This document shows, piece by piece, positions 50,755-62,474 of a DNA stretch of 64,000 bases. Source of the DNA: Serpula lacrymans var. lacrymans S7.9. Its lineage: Eukaryota; Basidiomycota; Agaricomycetes; Boletales; Serpulaceae. Each line of letters begins with the position of its first letter. Within the stretch, counting starts at the first letter, position 1. The stretch covers positions 641,360 to 705,359 of the forward strand of contig NW_006763300.1 of the NCBI RefSeq assembly GCF_000218685.1, in the 5' to 3' direction. The notes beneath the pieces are model-generated. The model made no database searches. It was given only the letters and a program-made list of their open reading frames with translations, and was not told where the DNA came from. A program made the translations under genes and the position numbers.

Positions 50755-52231
50755 ATGGTTCGAGAGAGGTGTGTTTTTCTGCATAGTCTGATGTATATCT
50801 GGCTAATATGATCTCCTAGGAAATTTTACGACTTGCTTGAAGTGCCCGTCGATGCTTCTGAGGCTGATCTCAAAAAGGCCTACAGGAAAAAGTACTTTAA
50901 CTATTCATTCTGCCCGCCTTTCCATCATGCTCATGTTCTGCCTCAGGGCACTCCGATTACATCCTGACAAGGGTGGTGATCCAGAATTGTTCAAGGAGGT
51001 TACGCATGCGTAAGCACACATTTTCCCGCAGCCTTGTGTAAAATTTTATATTTAACCATGTTATATGAACAGGTATGAAATACTAAGCGACCCAGAGAAA
51101 CGTAGCATATACGACTCGCGAGGAGAGGCCGGCCTCTCAGAACAGGGGGGCATGGGCGGCATGGATCCGCAGGTAAGCAGTTCGCTTATGTAGCGCCACA
51201 CGCGCTGATTTATAATCACAGGATCTCTTCAGCCAGCTCTTTGGTGGTGGAGGCTTCTTTGGAGGAGGGGCAGGAGGCCGGCCTTCTGGCGCTCGGAAAA
51301 CCAAAGATCTGGTTCACCGTGTCAATGTCACATTGGAAGACCTTTACAAAGGCAAGACCACGAAGCTTGCTCTAACGCGCAACGCATTATGTTCACGGTG
51401 TAATGGGAAGGGTGGTAAGGATGGTGCTGTGCGGCAATGCCATACGTGTAGCGGCCGGGGTATCAAGGTCACGCTGCGGCAGATGGGTCCCATGATTCAA
51501 CAAATACAGTCGACATGTGATGATTGTTCGGGAACTGGTGAAGTCATAAACATGAAGGATCGGTGTACCAGTTGCAAGGGCAAGAAGGTTCTACCGGAGA
51601 AGAAGCTGCTAGAGGTGCATATCGACAAGGGTATGAAGGGTGGACAGACCATACAGTTCAACGGCGAGAGCGACCAAGCGCCCGGTGCACAATCAGGAGA
51701 CGTTGTCATTGTCATTGATGAAAAGCCACATGATCGGTTCAAACGCCAGGAGAACGATCTGATTGTGGAACTAGAGGTCGATCTTTTAACCGCACTTGGT
51801 GGTGGGCAGATCAGCATCAAGCATCTGGACGACCGGGCTTTGCTAGTTAACCTTACTGCGGGAGAAGTGATCAAAAATAGTAAGTAGATGCTTTGCATAT
51901 TATCGCTCCCTCCGTTATTGATGCTTGCGTGACAGATGACCTCAAGGTCATTCGTGGACAGGGTATGCCATCTCAACGGCATCATGAACCTGGCGACTTA
52001 TTCGTCAAATTCTCTGTGATATTCCCTGAATCTGTGGATTTGGGTTCCATTGGCCTCTTAGAACGGGCCCTGCCACCACGGAAACCGCTAGAGAAGTTCC
52101 CGAAGAATGTTCATCTTGAGGAAGTGGAGTTGGATGAGCCTGATGCGAGGTCTAAAGCCCACGCAATGCAGGATGAGCCTATGGACGAAGATCACGAAGG
52201 GGAACCGCGTGTGCAGTGTGCAAACCAGTAG
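50755..52231 (+). CDS. Type I Hsp40 (Ydj1/DNAJA), farnesylated
   Basis: ATG 50755 'MVRER', intron, then the J domain 'KFYDLLEVPVDASEADLKKA' with 'LHPDKGGDPELFK' (HPD at the expected site). A G/F-rich linker ('GGGGFFGGGAGG') follows, then four CxxCxGxG-type zinc repeats ('CSRCNGKGGK', 'CHTCSGRGIK', 'CDDCSGTGEV', 'CTSCKGKKVL'). The substrate-binding C-terminal domains ('DVVIVIDEKPHDRFKRQEND') end in 'CANQ', a CaaX box predicted to be farnesylated, as in Ydj1. It stimulates Hsp70 ATPase and should act at the cytosolic face of ER and mitochondria. Confidence 0.93.
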
Positions 52232-52359
52232 TGTTCATGCGACTCTCATTTATTCTCAGATCGTATCCACAAGTATGCTATTACTACCACTGGCAGATTT
52301 CATAGATGACCATGTCATTACATCGAATACATCGCGATTAATAAGCTTTCTTGAAACAC

Positions 52360-53063
52360 TCAGACATCCCATCGAGTCTAGGTAAGGAAATTGTTAAAGG
52401 GTAACATGTTTGATCAGAGATTGGACGCACTTGAGGGTCCAGCTTGAACTTGTCGTAAAGTTCTCGACCGAAGAAGCTGACTTCGGTTTCGTTTTCTTAT
52501 CCGATAAGACCATACTAAGTACGGACCTACGATATCGAAGAGCAAGCCCACTCACCGAAGCCATACTCTGCTAGGATCTTGCTGTCATCGTCAAGGATCC
52601 AATCGTCGTTGTCCAAATTGATTATCAAATTAGTAGTCTTGTATGTGCCTTGTCAGATGCGTGCTCGCTTTCGAGAATGGAGCGTACCTTAGTACCTTTG
52701 CTCCATGGGCTTTTGTGTACAATTTCAAAGTATCTGCAAAACGGGTCACTTCACAAGGAAGACGATAGAGCGACCAATGATCTTAACCTAATGCTACATT
52801 ACGATAAGGTCTCCACCCGGGCTGAGATTGGACGGCTAAAGTAGGGGTAAATAGGTGCAGCCATTATAATGTACATTCAGTAGACTTTATATTCTACCTT
52901 CACGTGCGATCTGCTTGAGATGACCTATGGTCACTGTTTCCAAATTTACGTCGTGGATGACCAGACTACGTTCGGTGCGGTATTCAAAAGATTTGATGAT
53001 CCGGACAGTCAAGGTCGCTGATGTCTTGGGAAGGGCAACGTTTCTTAGAGCATCTTCGGACAT
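52360..53063 (-). CDS. UPF0538 protein (C2orf76 homologue)
   Basis: Start ATG 53061-53063 ('MSEDALRNVALPKTSA'), then 'TLTVRIIKSFEYRTERSLVI' and 'HDVNLETVTIGHLKQIARE', the ubiquitin-like start of UPF0538. Later exons: 'PGWRPYRNV', 'TTNLIINLDNDDWILDDDSK', 'ILAEYGFENETEVSFFGREL', and a last tiny exon giving 'TRWDV' and TGA at 52360-52362. All pieces join in frame through short introns. Function unknown; a beta-grasp-like fold is likely. Head-to-head with GAR1, 206 bp between starts. Confidence 0.82.
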
Positions 53064-53269
53064 TTTTCAGAGAATGGGGAAGAGAAGAAAAGGGAAATGA
53101 TTTTGCAAGGGTGTCTTGTAGTACTTATACATCCACCATGTCTGTGCGCGCCTTGGTGCTCCGGATCCACTGATAGGTGAAATCCGTTATTTGTTATTGT
53201 TTGGCAAGAGCTTCTAGCCACCATTTTGCTTCATGCAAAGTCTATAGATCAACATTTTCACTATTAACC

Positions 53270-54119
53270 ATGAGCAGAGGAAGAGGTTTTTCTAGCAGCA
53301 GAGGAGGTATCTAGCCTATTTTTTTTGACGTCGTTCTTGCATATTTGCTGAACAGTGACAATTTTCTAGGCCGTGGTGGTGGACGCGGAGGCTTCCAACA
53401 AAACTTTGGCCCCCCAGATACTGTCTTGGGCGAGTAAACTCGATATGATTACCAGAATCGCTACTCAACGTTTGCAATATTTACAGAGATGGGCTCTTTC
53501 GTACATGCCGTCGAAGATGAGATGCTGTGCTCGTCTTCGATACCTGATAAAGTTCCATACTTCAATGCTCCCATCTATCTGCAGAATAAATCAGTCATCG
53601 GCAAAGTCGACGAGATTCTTGGGCCCATCAACGAAGTCTATTTTTCAGTAAAGATGGGCGATGGACTGGTAGCAAATAGCTTCAAAAAAGGTGACAAAGT
53701 GTATATAGGTGGGGACAAGCTCTTGCCGATTGAGAGATTTTTACCAAAACCAAAAGTGGCTGGAGGTAAGTTTATTGTGTTATACAACGAAAAGGACTAT
53801 ATTCATCATGGACTATATTTGTGACTATAGGCGTTACAAGTATGTTGTATTCCGCTCATCTTATAACTTGTTCATCATATCTCTTCTTACAGAACGAGGT
53901 AGAGGAGGCAGTCGAGGTGCTGGAGGTCGGGGACGGGGAGGACCTCCATCCAGAGGCTTTCAACGAGGAGGTGGACGTGGAGGTGGATTTGGAGGTAGAG
54001 GCGCTGGAAGAGGGTCATTTCGTGGTGAGCGCGGGGGAGGCGGAGGACGAGGCGGGTTCAGAGGTGGTGGTGGTGGGGGCCGTGGTGGTTTTGGTCGAGG
54101 GGGTTTCAGAGGTTCTTAA
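53270..54119 (+). CDS. GAR1: H/ACA snoRNP subunit Gar1
   Basis: ATG 53270. N-terminal RGG segment ('[13 protein letters not shown]', '[16 protein letters not shown]'), then the Gar1 core '[17 protein letters not shown]', '[20 protein letters not shown]', '[18 protein letters not shown]' and '[19 protein letters not shown]'. A long C-terminal RGG tail ends '[11 protein letters not shown]'. Gar1 binds Cbf5 in the pseudouridylation and telomerase-type H/ACA particle in the nucleolus. The second intron (53430-53486) begins with GC instead of GT (TTGG|GCGAGT), which is the junction that keeps 'VLEMGS' in frame. Confidence 0.93.
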
Positions 54120-54217
54120 AATTTACACAATCTACATGGCTCTTTGTGAGCGAACGCTGAGATTGTTGGGTGGGAAGATGTTTTGGTGTTCCAAATGAAA
54201 ATACACCGCAACGTTAG

Positions 54218-55041
54218 TCAGTCCTTGAGATTCTTAATCTCAGGCAGAACCGACTTCATTCTTGTAGCTCGCTCATTCTGGGAAGGTATTGTCTGGTGCA
54301 ACGAGTGTTTTAAATATAGGGGGACCAGTGAAGAGGATAAAGAAATACCTGGTTCAGTGATGTAGACATTGCAGTTGTCTCACTGAAGACCTGCTCGAGC
54401 CCTATGTCTAGTTCACTCGGGGCTGAATCATCTATGAGATAATCGACTGTTCTGAAAGGAATAATAAACATACCGTCTGGTATAATACCATCTGCTGTGT
54501 CATTTTCCGAGTCAAGTGCCATTTCCGAATGCAAATTTCGATGTCGCATGAGGACATCTTGTAAAAGTGTTTCGACTTCCGCAGGTTTGGTTCGCCGTTC
54601 ACTAGCAATCTCTCGGTCCCATTTCAGCCGCTGTTCTGACAGAGACCATATGTGACGATCTAGTGCTTCATCAAATGGCTCCAACTCTGGAAACTAAGTA
54701 AGACAGAGACTCCGAGCTTGACAGTTTTACGCGCCTTCCTCGTCATCCTCCATGTCTTCATAATTACGACCATTAATCCGCAAATTAGGACGGGCTACTC
54801 CAAAAACTTGAGCTGAGAACTATGTAGCGTATCAGACATGGGGAAACACTGTCGTAAAGCCATCTAAACACACCTTGTGTATATGTGCCAAGAGAGCATC
54901 TCTCTCCTGTGATAGTCCCTGAGCGCCAATCTCCTTTTCTAGTCTTAAAAGTAAAGCATCATTGTAGTTTGCTTGAACGCGTTTCCAATCTTGCATAGTC
55001 TCTACTGAGATACGGGGAAGCTCATCGCGGATTGCATCCAT
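54218..55041 (-). CDS. Kinetochore protein, Mis14/Nsl1-like
   Basis: Start ATG 55039-55041 ('MDAIRDELPRISVETMQDWK'). Exons give 'ALLLRLEKEIGAQGLSQERD', 'RPNLRINGRNYEDMEDDE', then 'EPFDEALDRHIWSLSEQRL' and 'REIASERRTKPAEVETLLQD'. An intron then leads to a C-terminal exon 'TIPSQNERATRMKSVLPEIK' ending LKD, TGA 54218-54220. The EPFDE..DR.IWSL..QR...D...A..RR..P.EVE pattern and helical make-up fit the Mis14/Nsl1 subunit of the MIND/Mis12 complex. The call is from recalled family pattern and less certain than its neighbours. Confidence 0.6.
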
Positions 55042-55306
55042 ACTCGTACCTCAAGGTAATCCGAGCCTTGTCACATTCAAGTTCTTGGTGAGCGCCGTGA
55101 CTACATCGGGACAATATGCACGTGATGGTGTGTCACGCGAATATCACCGCGGCGGTTTAACTTGGTCCAGTACGCTGGCAGATAAATATCCGATAAATAT
55201 TGAGGTATGTAACTGAATAGTAATCCTTTGATAGTATCACTCTCATAGTCTAATCACATAGTAGCCATCTTTCCCCAGAAATCACCACCGTTTCAACACC
55301 TCCATC

Positions 55307-56282
<976 letters not shown>

Positions 56283-56368
56283 TTTTACCTTCAGCCTGTT
56301 TTCAATTGTGACTGTGCAGCACAAAATTCACTGATAATCTTGCAAATTTTATATAACTTCTATTTCTA

Positions 56369-57618
56369 TCATGCGTAAACCTTGCACTCTGTGTTGTCGT
56401 TATGCCCTTGTAATGCTAATCTGCAGGAGGCCTTGCCTCCTTTCTTGATTTCAAGTATGTCACCATCAGAACACACAAGGTGTGCCCTCTCGTCGTCTTT
56501 ATTCTGTCATAGCGTTGTTGGGTCAAACATATTATTTACTCTGATGTTTGTGTGGAATAGCTTACCGGTATCCATTCCCACCCTCCGCATCGGATATATT
56601 CTACCACTGTTGGGCCAGATCCTTCGTCAGTCACTCGACCGTCCTCGCCATATCGTAGTTTAGTATGGTTTCCATTGTTATAAGCTGCAGTAAGGACCGC
56701 TGATACCTTTTCCGCAAAGGCGACCCGCATCTCATGACTATCAGGTTTAAATGATGGATCGCGCTGAGGACGAATTATGACGACGTGCATCGACTCTTGT
56801 TTGAGTGTATCACGCGACATGAGAGGCGCAATGCAGAAGAAAGGCTCTAGGCGATCGACGTTCACGGTGGATAGAAAATATATGGAAGGACCATCTAGCT
56901 CAATTTCTGAGTCGTGTTCGTTTTCCGATGGGAAGGATGTGAAAGCATCACTCCGAGGGTCATAAATCTCTACTTTCCCAACCGATGGTACAGGTAAAAG
57001 CTTGATGGAGCTATTATACCATCGGGTGCTATTATTCATGGCAGCAACCTTGAAGCGCTCTATCCCAGGCATCTGTTGTCTTAAACTCTCTGAGTCAAGT
57101 AAGATAGATGCATGTAGAGCGGTAGAGGCTACGACGGCGGAAACGGCGATTGTGGGGTGATCATCACTCTCGGGTGACACTAAAGTCGTGCGAGCTAAAG
57201 TGAGAGGGGTAGAGGGGAATTTTCCAAGGTATTTGTGCAAGGACTGTAATCGGTAAGCAGGAGTGGTATCGCCTTGTACCGGGGAAAAGAAAGACGAGTA
57301 GAGGGCATTGGCTGTGCCACAAGGAATAAGAACGAAGCTGATGAAGTAACCTTTCGTAGGGGAAACGGAAATGGCGTTGATTATTTCGTGTAATGTTCCA
57401 TCACCGGAGCCAAGAATGATAGTTAGCTCAGCCTGAGGATCAGCCCTGGAGGTTAGATAGTCGACGACAGCAGTGCCTGCATGACCGGGACGTTCAGTAA
57501 GTATTATGTGAGGAGTTGCGATGCTATGCTCGTGGAGAAGAGGTAATACATGTTCTTGGAAGAATGTGTGTGCGGTGCTATCACCACAGACTGGATTATA
57601 GACAACTAGAGCAGACAT
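56369..57618 (-). CDS. Diacylglycerol/sphingosine kinase-type lipid kinase
   Basis: Start ATG 57616-57618 ('MSALVVYNPVCGDSTAHTFF'), the usual NP..G start of the DAGK catalytic domain. ATP-binding motif 'ILGSGDGTLHEIINA' (GGDGT type, first G changed to S), 'VLIPCGTANALYSS', 'IYFLSTVNVDRLEPFF' and 'EYIRCGGWEWIP' follow. A final intron (from the GTAAGC donor after WIP) leads to 'NKDDERAHLVCSDGDILEIK' and TGA 56369-56371. No N-terminal regulatory domain is present, so it is closer to the short LCB-kinase/YegS layout. Substrate (sphingoid base or diacylglycerol) cannot be decided. Confidence 0.82.
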
Positions 57619-57779
57619 GTAATGGTTCAGTCGATCTAATCAGCCTCGAGGTCGCTGGATAACAATATTAGGTAATATATGGCCGGATGCAGCGACGGAG
57701 TTTCAAAGAGTATCGACCAAGTCCGATTATGCAGAATTGCTGATATGCCATATTTTCTTCATTTCTCTTCCAAGCAGCA

Positions 57780-60455
57780 ATGGGCCGTGGTGTTCTTTTG
57801 ACTTCCAATCTTCCTCAATTGCAAAATCTCATAAAACGCGATCCAGCATCGTACAAAGAAGAATTTCTTCAGCAATGGAATCATTATAACAGCATACGCC
57901 AGATATTTCGATTTAATCCAGACGAACAAGCTCAGCACTTTAGAGAATTGGTGTCGTTTATATCCCAGGTAGATCCCGCTCCTTCAGAGATCCATAGCAC
58001 AATCACTAAACATTATGCTCCAGGTAGCACAGTGTTACCCAAAGGAAACTGCAGAATTTCCTTCTCATCTCTCTACCCTTCTGCTCGAAAGCTATGGCTC
58101 TTTATCTCCAGACACTCGCAAAACATTGGTGCAGAACCTGGTCATGTTGCGGAATAAGAACGTAATCACTTCCATAGAGTAAGTGCCATACATTTAGCAT
58201 TGCATCTACTGACTGAAAGATCGCAGACTTCTCAAGTCACTTTTCCCTCTATTATCCAAAACGACTTCTTCAAGTCTCCGCTCCTACATTCGTAAAACCA
58301 TCCTTTCTGACATAAGGACTGCAAACCTTCGCTCTAAGAATCACAAACTAAATCGTGCGGTGCAGGCTTTACTCTTCGGGATGGTGGAGCAGGGCTTGGA
58401 CGGTGAAACCATTGGTAATAAAGCCAAACAACATACCAACGTGACCCCTTCCGCTGATCGAACCACAAATACTGGGGAGAGTGCAATGTGGGCTGTAATT
58501 CTAACAAAAGAACTGTGGAGAAAGGGTATCTGGTAGCTTCCTTGTGTGTATCCTTCATCGACGATTAAAAACCTAACCTCCGATTTAGGTCTGATGCAAA
58601 ATCTGTGGCCATAGTTGCTCTTGGGTGCTTGCATCCTGTGGTCAAGGTCCAAAATGCATCTATCCACTTTTTCCTTGGCAGTGACGACGAAAAAGAAGAT
58701 AGCGATGACGAAAAGGAAGAGGTATTTACTAGAGATACCATGATCTCATCCCTCACTCACACAGCTTGAAGCTCCCCGACGTCGGAGCCCTGCGTCATCG
58801 GCGCGAGATTAACAAGAAGACGCGAAGTGGGGATAAAAAGTTGCAGAAGCAGCTTAAATCAGTTTCAAAGGTTTGTTTCTTCTACTTCGTCTATTTCTCC
58901 AGGTAGTACCACATCTGATTTATCGTGCCGCTCTTATTTAGAAAAGAATCAGCTTAAAGGAGCCCTCGCAACCAAACTTCCCTGCTCTTCAACTCCTTCA
59001 CGATCCCCAGACGTTTTCGGAAAAGCTTTACGACAACATGAATATATGCGATAAGAAATTGTCTTTGGATCACAAGATTCTTATCATGCAACTCTTGTCT
59101 CGCGTCATGGGCGCACACAAGTCTTGTGTTCTCGGTTTCTATACTTATGTTATGAAGTATCTTGCCTACCACCAATTACGAGTGCCTGCTATTCTAGCGG
59201 CACTGGCTCAATCGGTACACGAATTGACCCCACCTGATGTGCTTGTCCCTGTCATTAGGAAATTGGCCCATGAATTTGTCCATCCTGGTGTAGGAAGCGA
59301 AGTCATCGCGGCAGGTATAAACGCTATACGAGAAGTGTGTCGGAGACAACCGTGGGCTATGGAGGATGATCTGTTGGGGGATCTCGTGGAGTATAGAAAA
59401 AGTAAAGACAAACCAGTCACTGCTGCTGCCCGTGGATTGCTGCAGTTATACCGCGAGGTCAACCCTAGTATGCTCAAGCGGAGAGAAAGAGTGAGTATAT
59501 ATCTCTAACTGCAGTATAAACGTAAAAAAAATTAACATAACATAGGGAAAAGAAGCAAGTATTGGTATGGCCGCAGGCAGTCAAGCTTTACCCTTTGGTC
59601 ACAGTGCTACGCCTGCGATGGACGTCGAGGGTCTTACGGTATGTTCTCAATAATTGCAAGTCAACGGCCTCCTGACTTTTATTTTCCCAAAGCTCCTGGA
59701 AGATCATTTGAACGCACTTCGTGATGAAGGAGAAGAATCAGATGAAGAAGCCGGCTGGGATAATTGGAACGTCGACTCAGATTCGGAATCCGAGTCGGAA
59801 TCAGAAGGATGGATGGATGTTCAATCGGATGGAGACTTGGATATTAGTGATAGCGAGGATGAGAAGGACCCAGAATCAAAAAATAAAATGGACACAACGG
59901 GAGGGGAAGATGCCGTGGATGTAAACCGTCAATCAACGCTAGTGACCACAAAGGTAAGTTGATCCATGACTTGTGTGCCGCGTTCAATTGCTCACTGTGA
60001 TAAAGATCCTTACTCCTGCTGACTTTGCACTACTAAACGAGCTGCGACTACAAGCTGCGACTAAAGCGGTTGAAGCTGGTGGAGGCCCCAAGGCAAAACG
60101 CAAACTTGCTGAACTGGAAGCCAATGCGAAGCACGCTCAGTCAGGAGCAGCTCAGGACGCTGTTATCTCTGAGGACCTTATTCTTGGACCGCGGAAGAAA
60201 GCTAAAGCCGATTACGCTGAGCGGATAGCCTCCATCGAGAAGGGTCGAGAGGGCCGAGAGAAATATGGATCACTGAAGGGCAAAAAGAATAAAGAAGCGC
60301 CGAGTAGTTCCACCAACAGAGAGAAAGCTAGGAACAAGCCCATTATGATGATCATGCGCAGTGGAGCTGTTCGAGGCAAGAAAAAGGCATCATTGAGAGA
60401 GAAACAGCAGAAGTTGAGGGCACATATAAACCGGGCTAAAAAATCATATCATTGA
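57780..60455 (+). CDS. SDA1: SDA1, ribosome biogenesis / 60S export factor
   Basis: ATG 57780 ('[20 protein letters not shown]'), then '[20 protein letters not shown]', '[16 protein letters not shown]', '[17 protein letters not shown]', '[20 protein letters not shown]', '[20 protein letters not shown]', '[20 protein letters not shown]', '[20 protein letters not shown]', the acidic '[20 protein letters not shown]', '[18 protein letters not shown]' and the basic tail '[20 protein letters not shown]'. This order is typical of Sda1, a nuclear/nucleolar protein needed for 60S maturation and G1 progression. About eight introns. Divergent from the lipid-kinase gene, 161 bp apart. Confidence 0.92.
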
Positions 60456-60722
60456 TATACATGCTACGCATGTTCATTATTCCATTGTTTGTTTTTACTC
60501 ATCATTCTTTTGACGAGATCCATACTCTATAGTACGGAGGACTGCGGCGAGTTACTTATTCCACCCACATACCAATGATTTGACTGAACTAGAGGATAAG
60601 GTTACGCAATGAGCTGCAGACCGTCCATTCTACTTCTATACAATATTCAGATAAGTATACACGCTCCCTATTCATCTATTGTGCCAGTAGTCATATGAGC
60701 TCTTGGCGTAATCCTGCTCCCC

Positions 60723-62085
60723 TTAAGATATCTCTTCCTGGTGGAGATAGTGTATCTCAGAACACTCTCTCAACCTCTGTGCAGCCTGTTCTGGCGTCAA
60801 ATCCCGTTGCGGTTCGGCCATCAACTCAAATCTACCCAAGCAATAGGATGAGTGTTCTGCATAAGCTAAAGATCTAATATCAATGCTTACCCGGCCAAGA
60901 ATTTCCTCACAGTTGCGCTCCTCAACAAAGGTGGTTCAAAGTGCAAATGCAAGTGCGCGACATCATCTTCATCCTCCATTATTTCTCCATCTACTTCAGA
61001 AGGAGGAAGGGGCCTTTGGTGGATACCCATGCAATACGCAAAGGAACATTGAAAGAGATTGTCGTAACGCTTCGTGATCCTGGACAATATGTCTGCGAAC
61101 GACGCTTTCTCGGACTCAGTTAAGTGATACAGAGAGGATATGTGTCTCTTGTATGGCAACACTACATGTATATCATGTTCATTAGCACAAGTTATATTCA
61201 CGACAAAAGAAAACTGACACAATATCTCAAATGGCCAGTAGGCCCACCAGGGGACTAGAGCAACCCAGTCATCGTTCTTGACAACAACTCGGCCTTCGTC
61301 TTCGGCAACATTGACCTCATGATGAGCGTATTCGCAAAGCATACATGGGCAGCCGTGTGGTCCCTTCGGAGCGCCGCTGTCTACTATGGTAGATGACGCG
61401 TAACCCTTAAGGGAATCTAACTCCGTAGAAGGTATAGAAGGGACGACCGAAAGAGACCAAGACTGGCAATGCGGGTGCGGATTGGAACAACCCATCATAG
61501 CCCCTTTGTTCTAGATTGGCATTGATCAGAATATCAGCACTGTTAATTATATCCGCAAACATACCTCAAAAATCTGCACATATTTAATTCCATCTTCTCT
61601 GCCCCTCTTGGTATACAGGTTAATCCATTCTGCGATAATATTCTTAATGATTGGAACAGGAAGGGTAGCAAGTGTAAGATCGTGTCTGGGATGGAAACAC
61701 AGAACATCACATCCACCCTGAATAGGATCGGCCGTCAACAGAGGGTGAGAGGCAGCAGGAGCAACAGGACCAGGGGGAGGTAGGACGGCGGAAAAGTCGT
61801 TCTCAAAAACCGTGGTTGTTTCGTATTTCTCGTTTGTCTTTCCACCTGCCCGAGTATTTCCGGGACAAAGGTAGCAAGCGGGATCATACTCGGGCAAAAT
61901 AGTTGCCTGAGGTGGTTCAACCTGGCCTAACCAGGGCCGTTTGTTGCGGTGAGGAGAAACGAGAACATATTTGTTGATCAAAGGATTGACTGGAGGAAAA
62001 TGATATTATAGCTGGAGACTTGACTAAGAACATACAAATACGTACATCGACGATGTGGGTGGGTAACGGGATCGAACTCGGCCAT
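60723..62085 (-). CDS. GAL7: Galactose-1-phosphate uridylyltransferase
   Basis: Start ATG 62083-62085 ('MAEFDPVTHPHRR'), intron, then 'NPLINKYVLVSPHRNKRPWL' and 'PACYLCPGNTRAGGK' (zinc ligands). Further on are 'VFENDFSAVLPPPG', 'CDVLCFHPRHDLTLATLPV' and the active site 'MGCSNPHPHCQSW' (HPH, the uridylylated His). 'GCPCMLCEYA', 'NDDWVALVPWWAYWPFE', 'HLHLHFEPPLLRSATVRKF' and a last exon 'FELMAEPQRDLTPEQAA' end at TAA 60723-60725. Second enzyme of the Leloir pathway: UDP-glucose + Gal-1-P to UDP-Gal + Glc-1-P. No other GAL gene is in the window. Confidence 0.95.
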
Positions 62086-62474
62086 GACTGAAGGGCACTC
62101 CAGTTATAGTGGTTATAGTGGAATAGTTGGACGTGACGGCAGATCTCTGATAAGACGGATGGGATAAATCAAAAGGGAAATACACTGTTCGTCTAACCTT
62201 TATGATTATTATATGTTATCGCTTTGACATCAGTCTTGAGATTATCTTTCATCGGTGAGAGTTTCCTTTTTCTGCGGAAACCCGTAAATCCGAATTGTGA
62301 ATGATCACAAGATATGAAATCCACCCACGTGCACCACCACATACACCTCGTTCGTGTTGTGGTAGGCCAAGCTGAAAATATGCAAATGGGTTCGTTTGGT
62401 TTCGCGGTAGCTACAAGTACAGTATATTCATACATTCGTTTTTCAACTCTCAGCTTCGATGCAGAACACTTTTT
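62086..62474. other. Spacer between the beta-glucosidase 3' end and GAL7
   Basis: About 390 bp holding the GAL7 promoter and the beta-glucosidase 3' UTR. Frames crossing it on both strands have no recognisable content. I do not see a clear CGG-N11-CCG type site. Confidence 0.4.
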
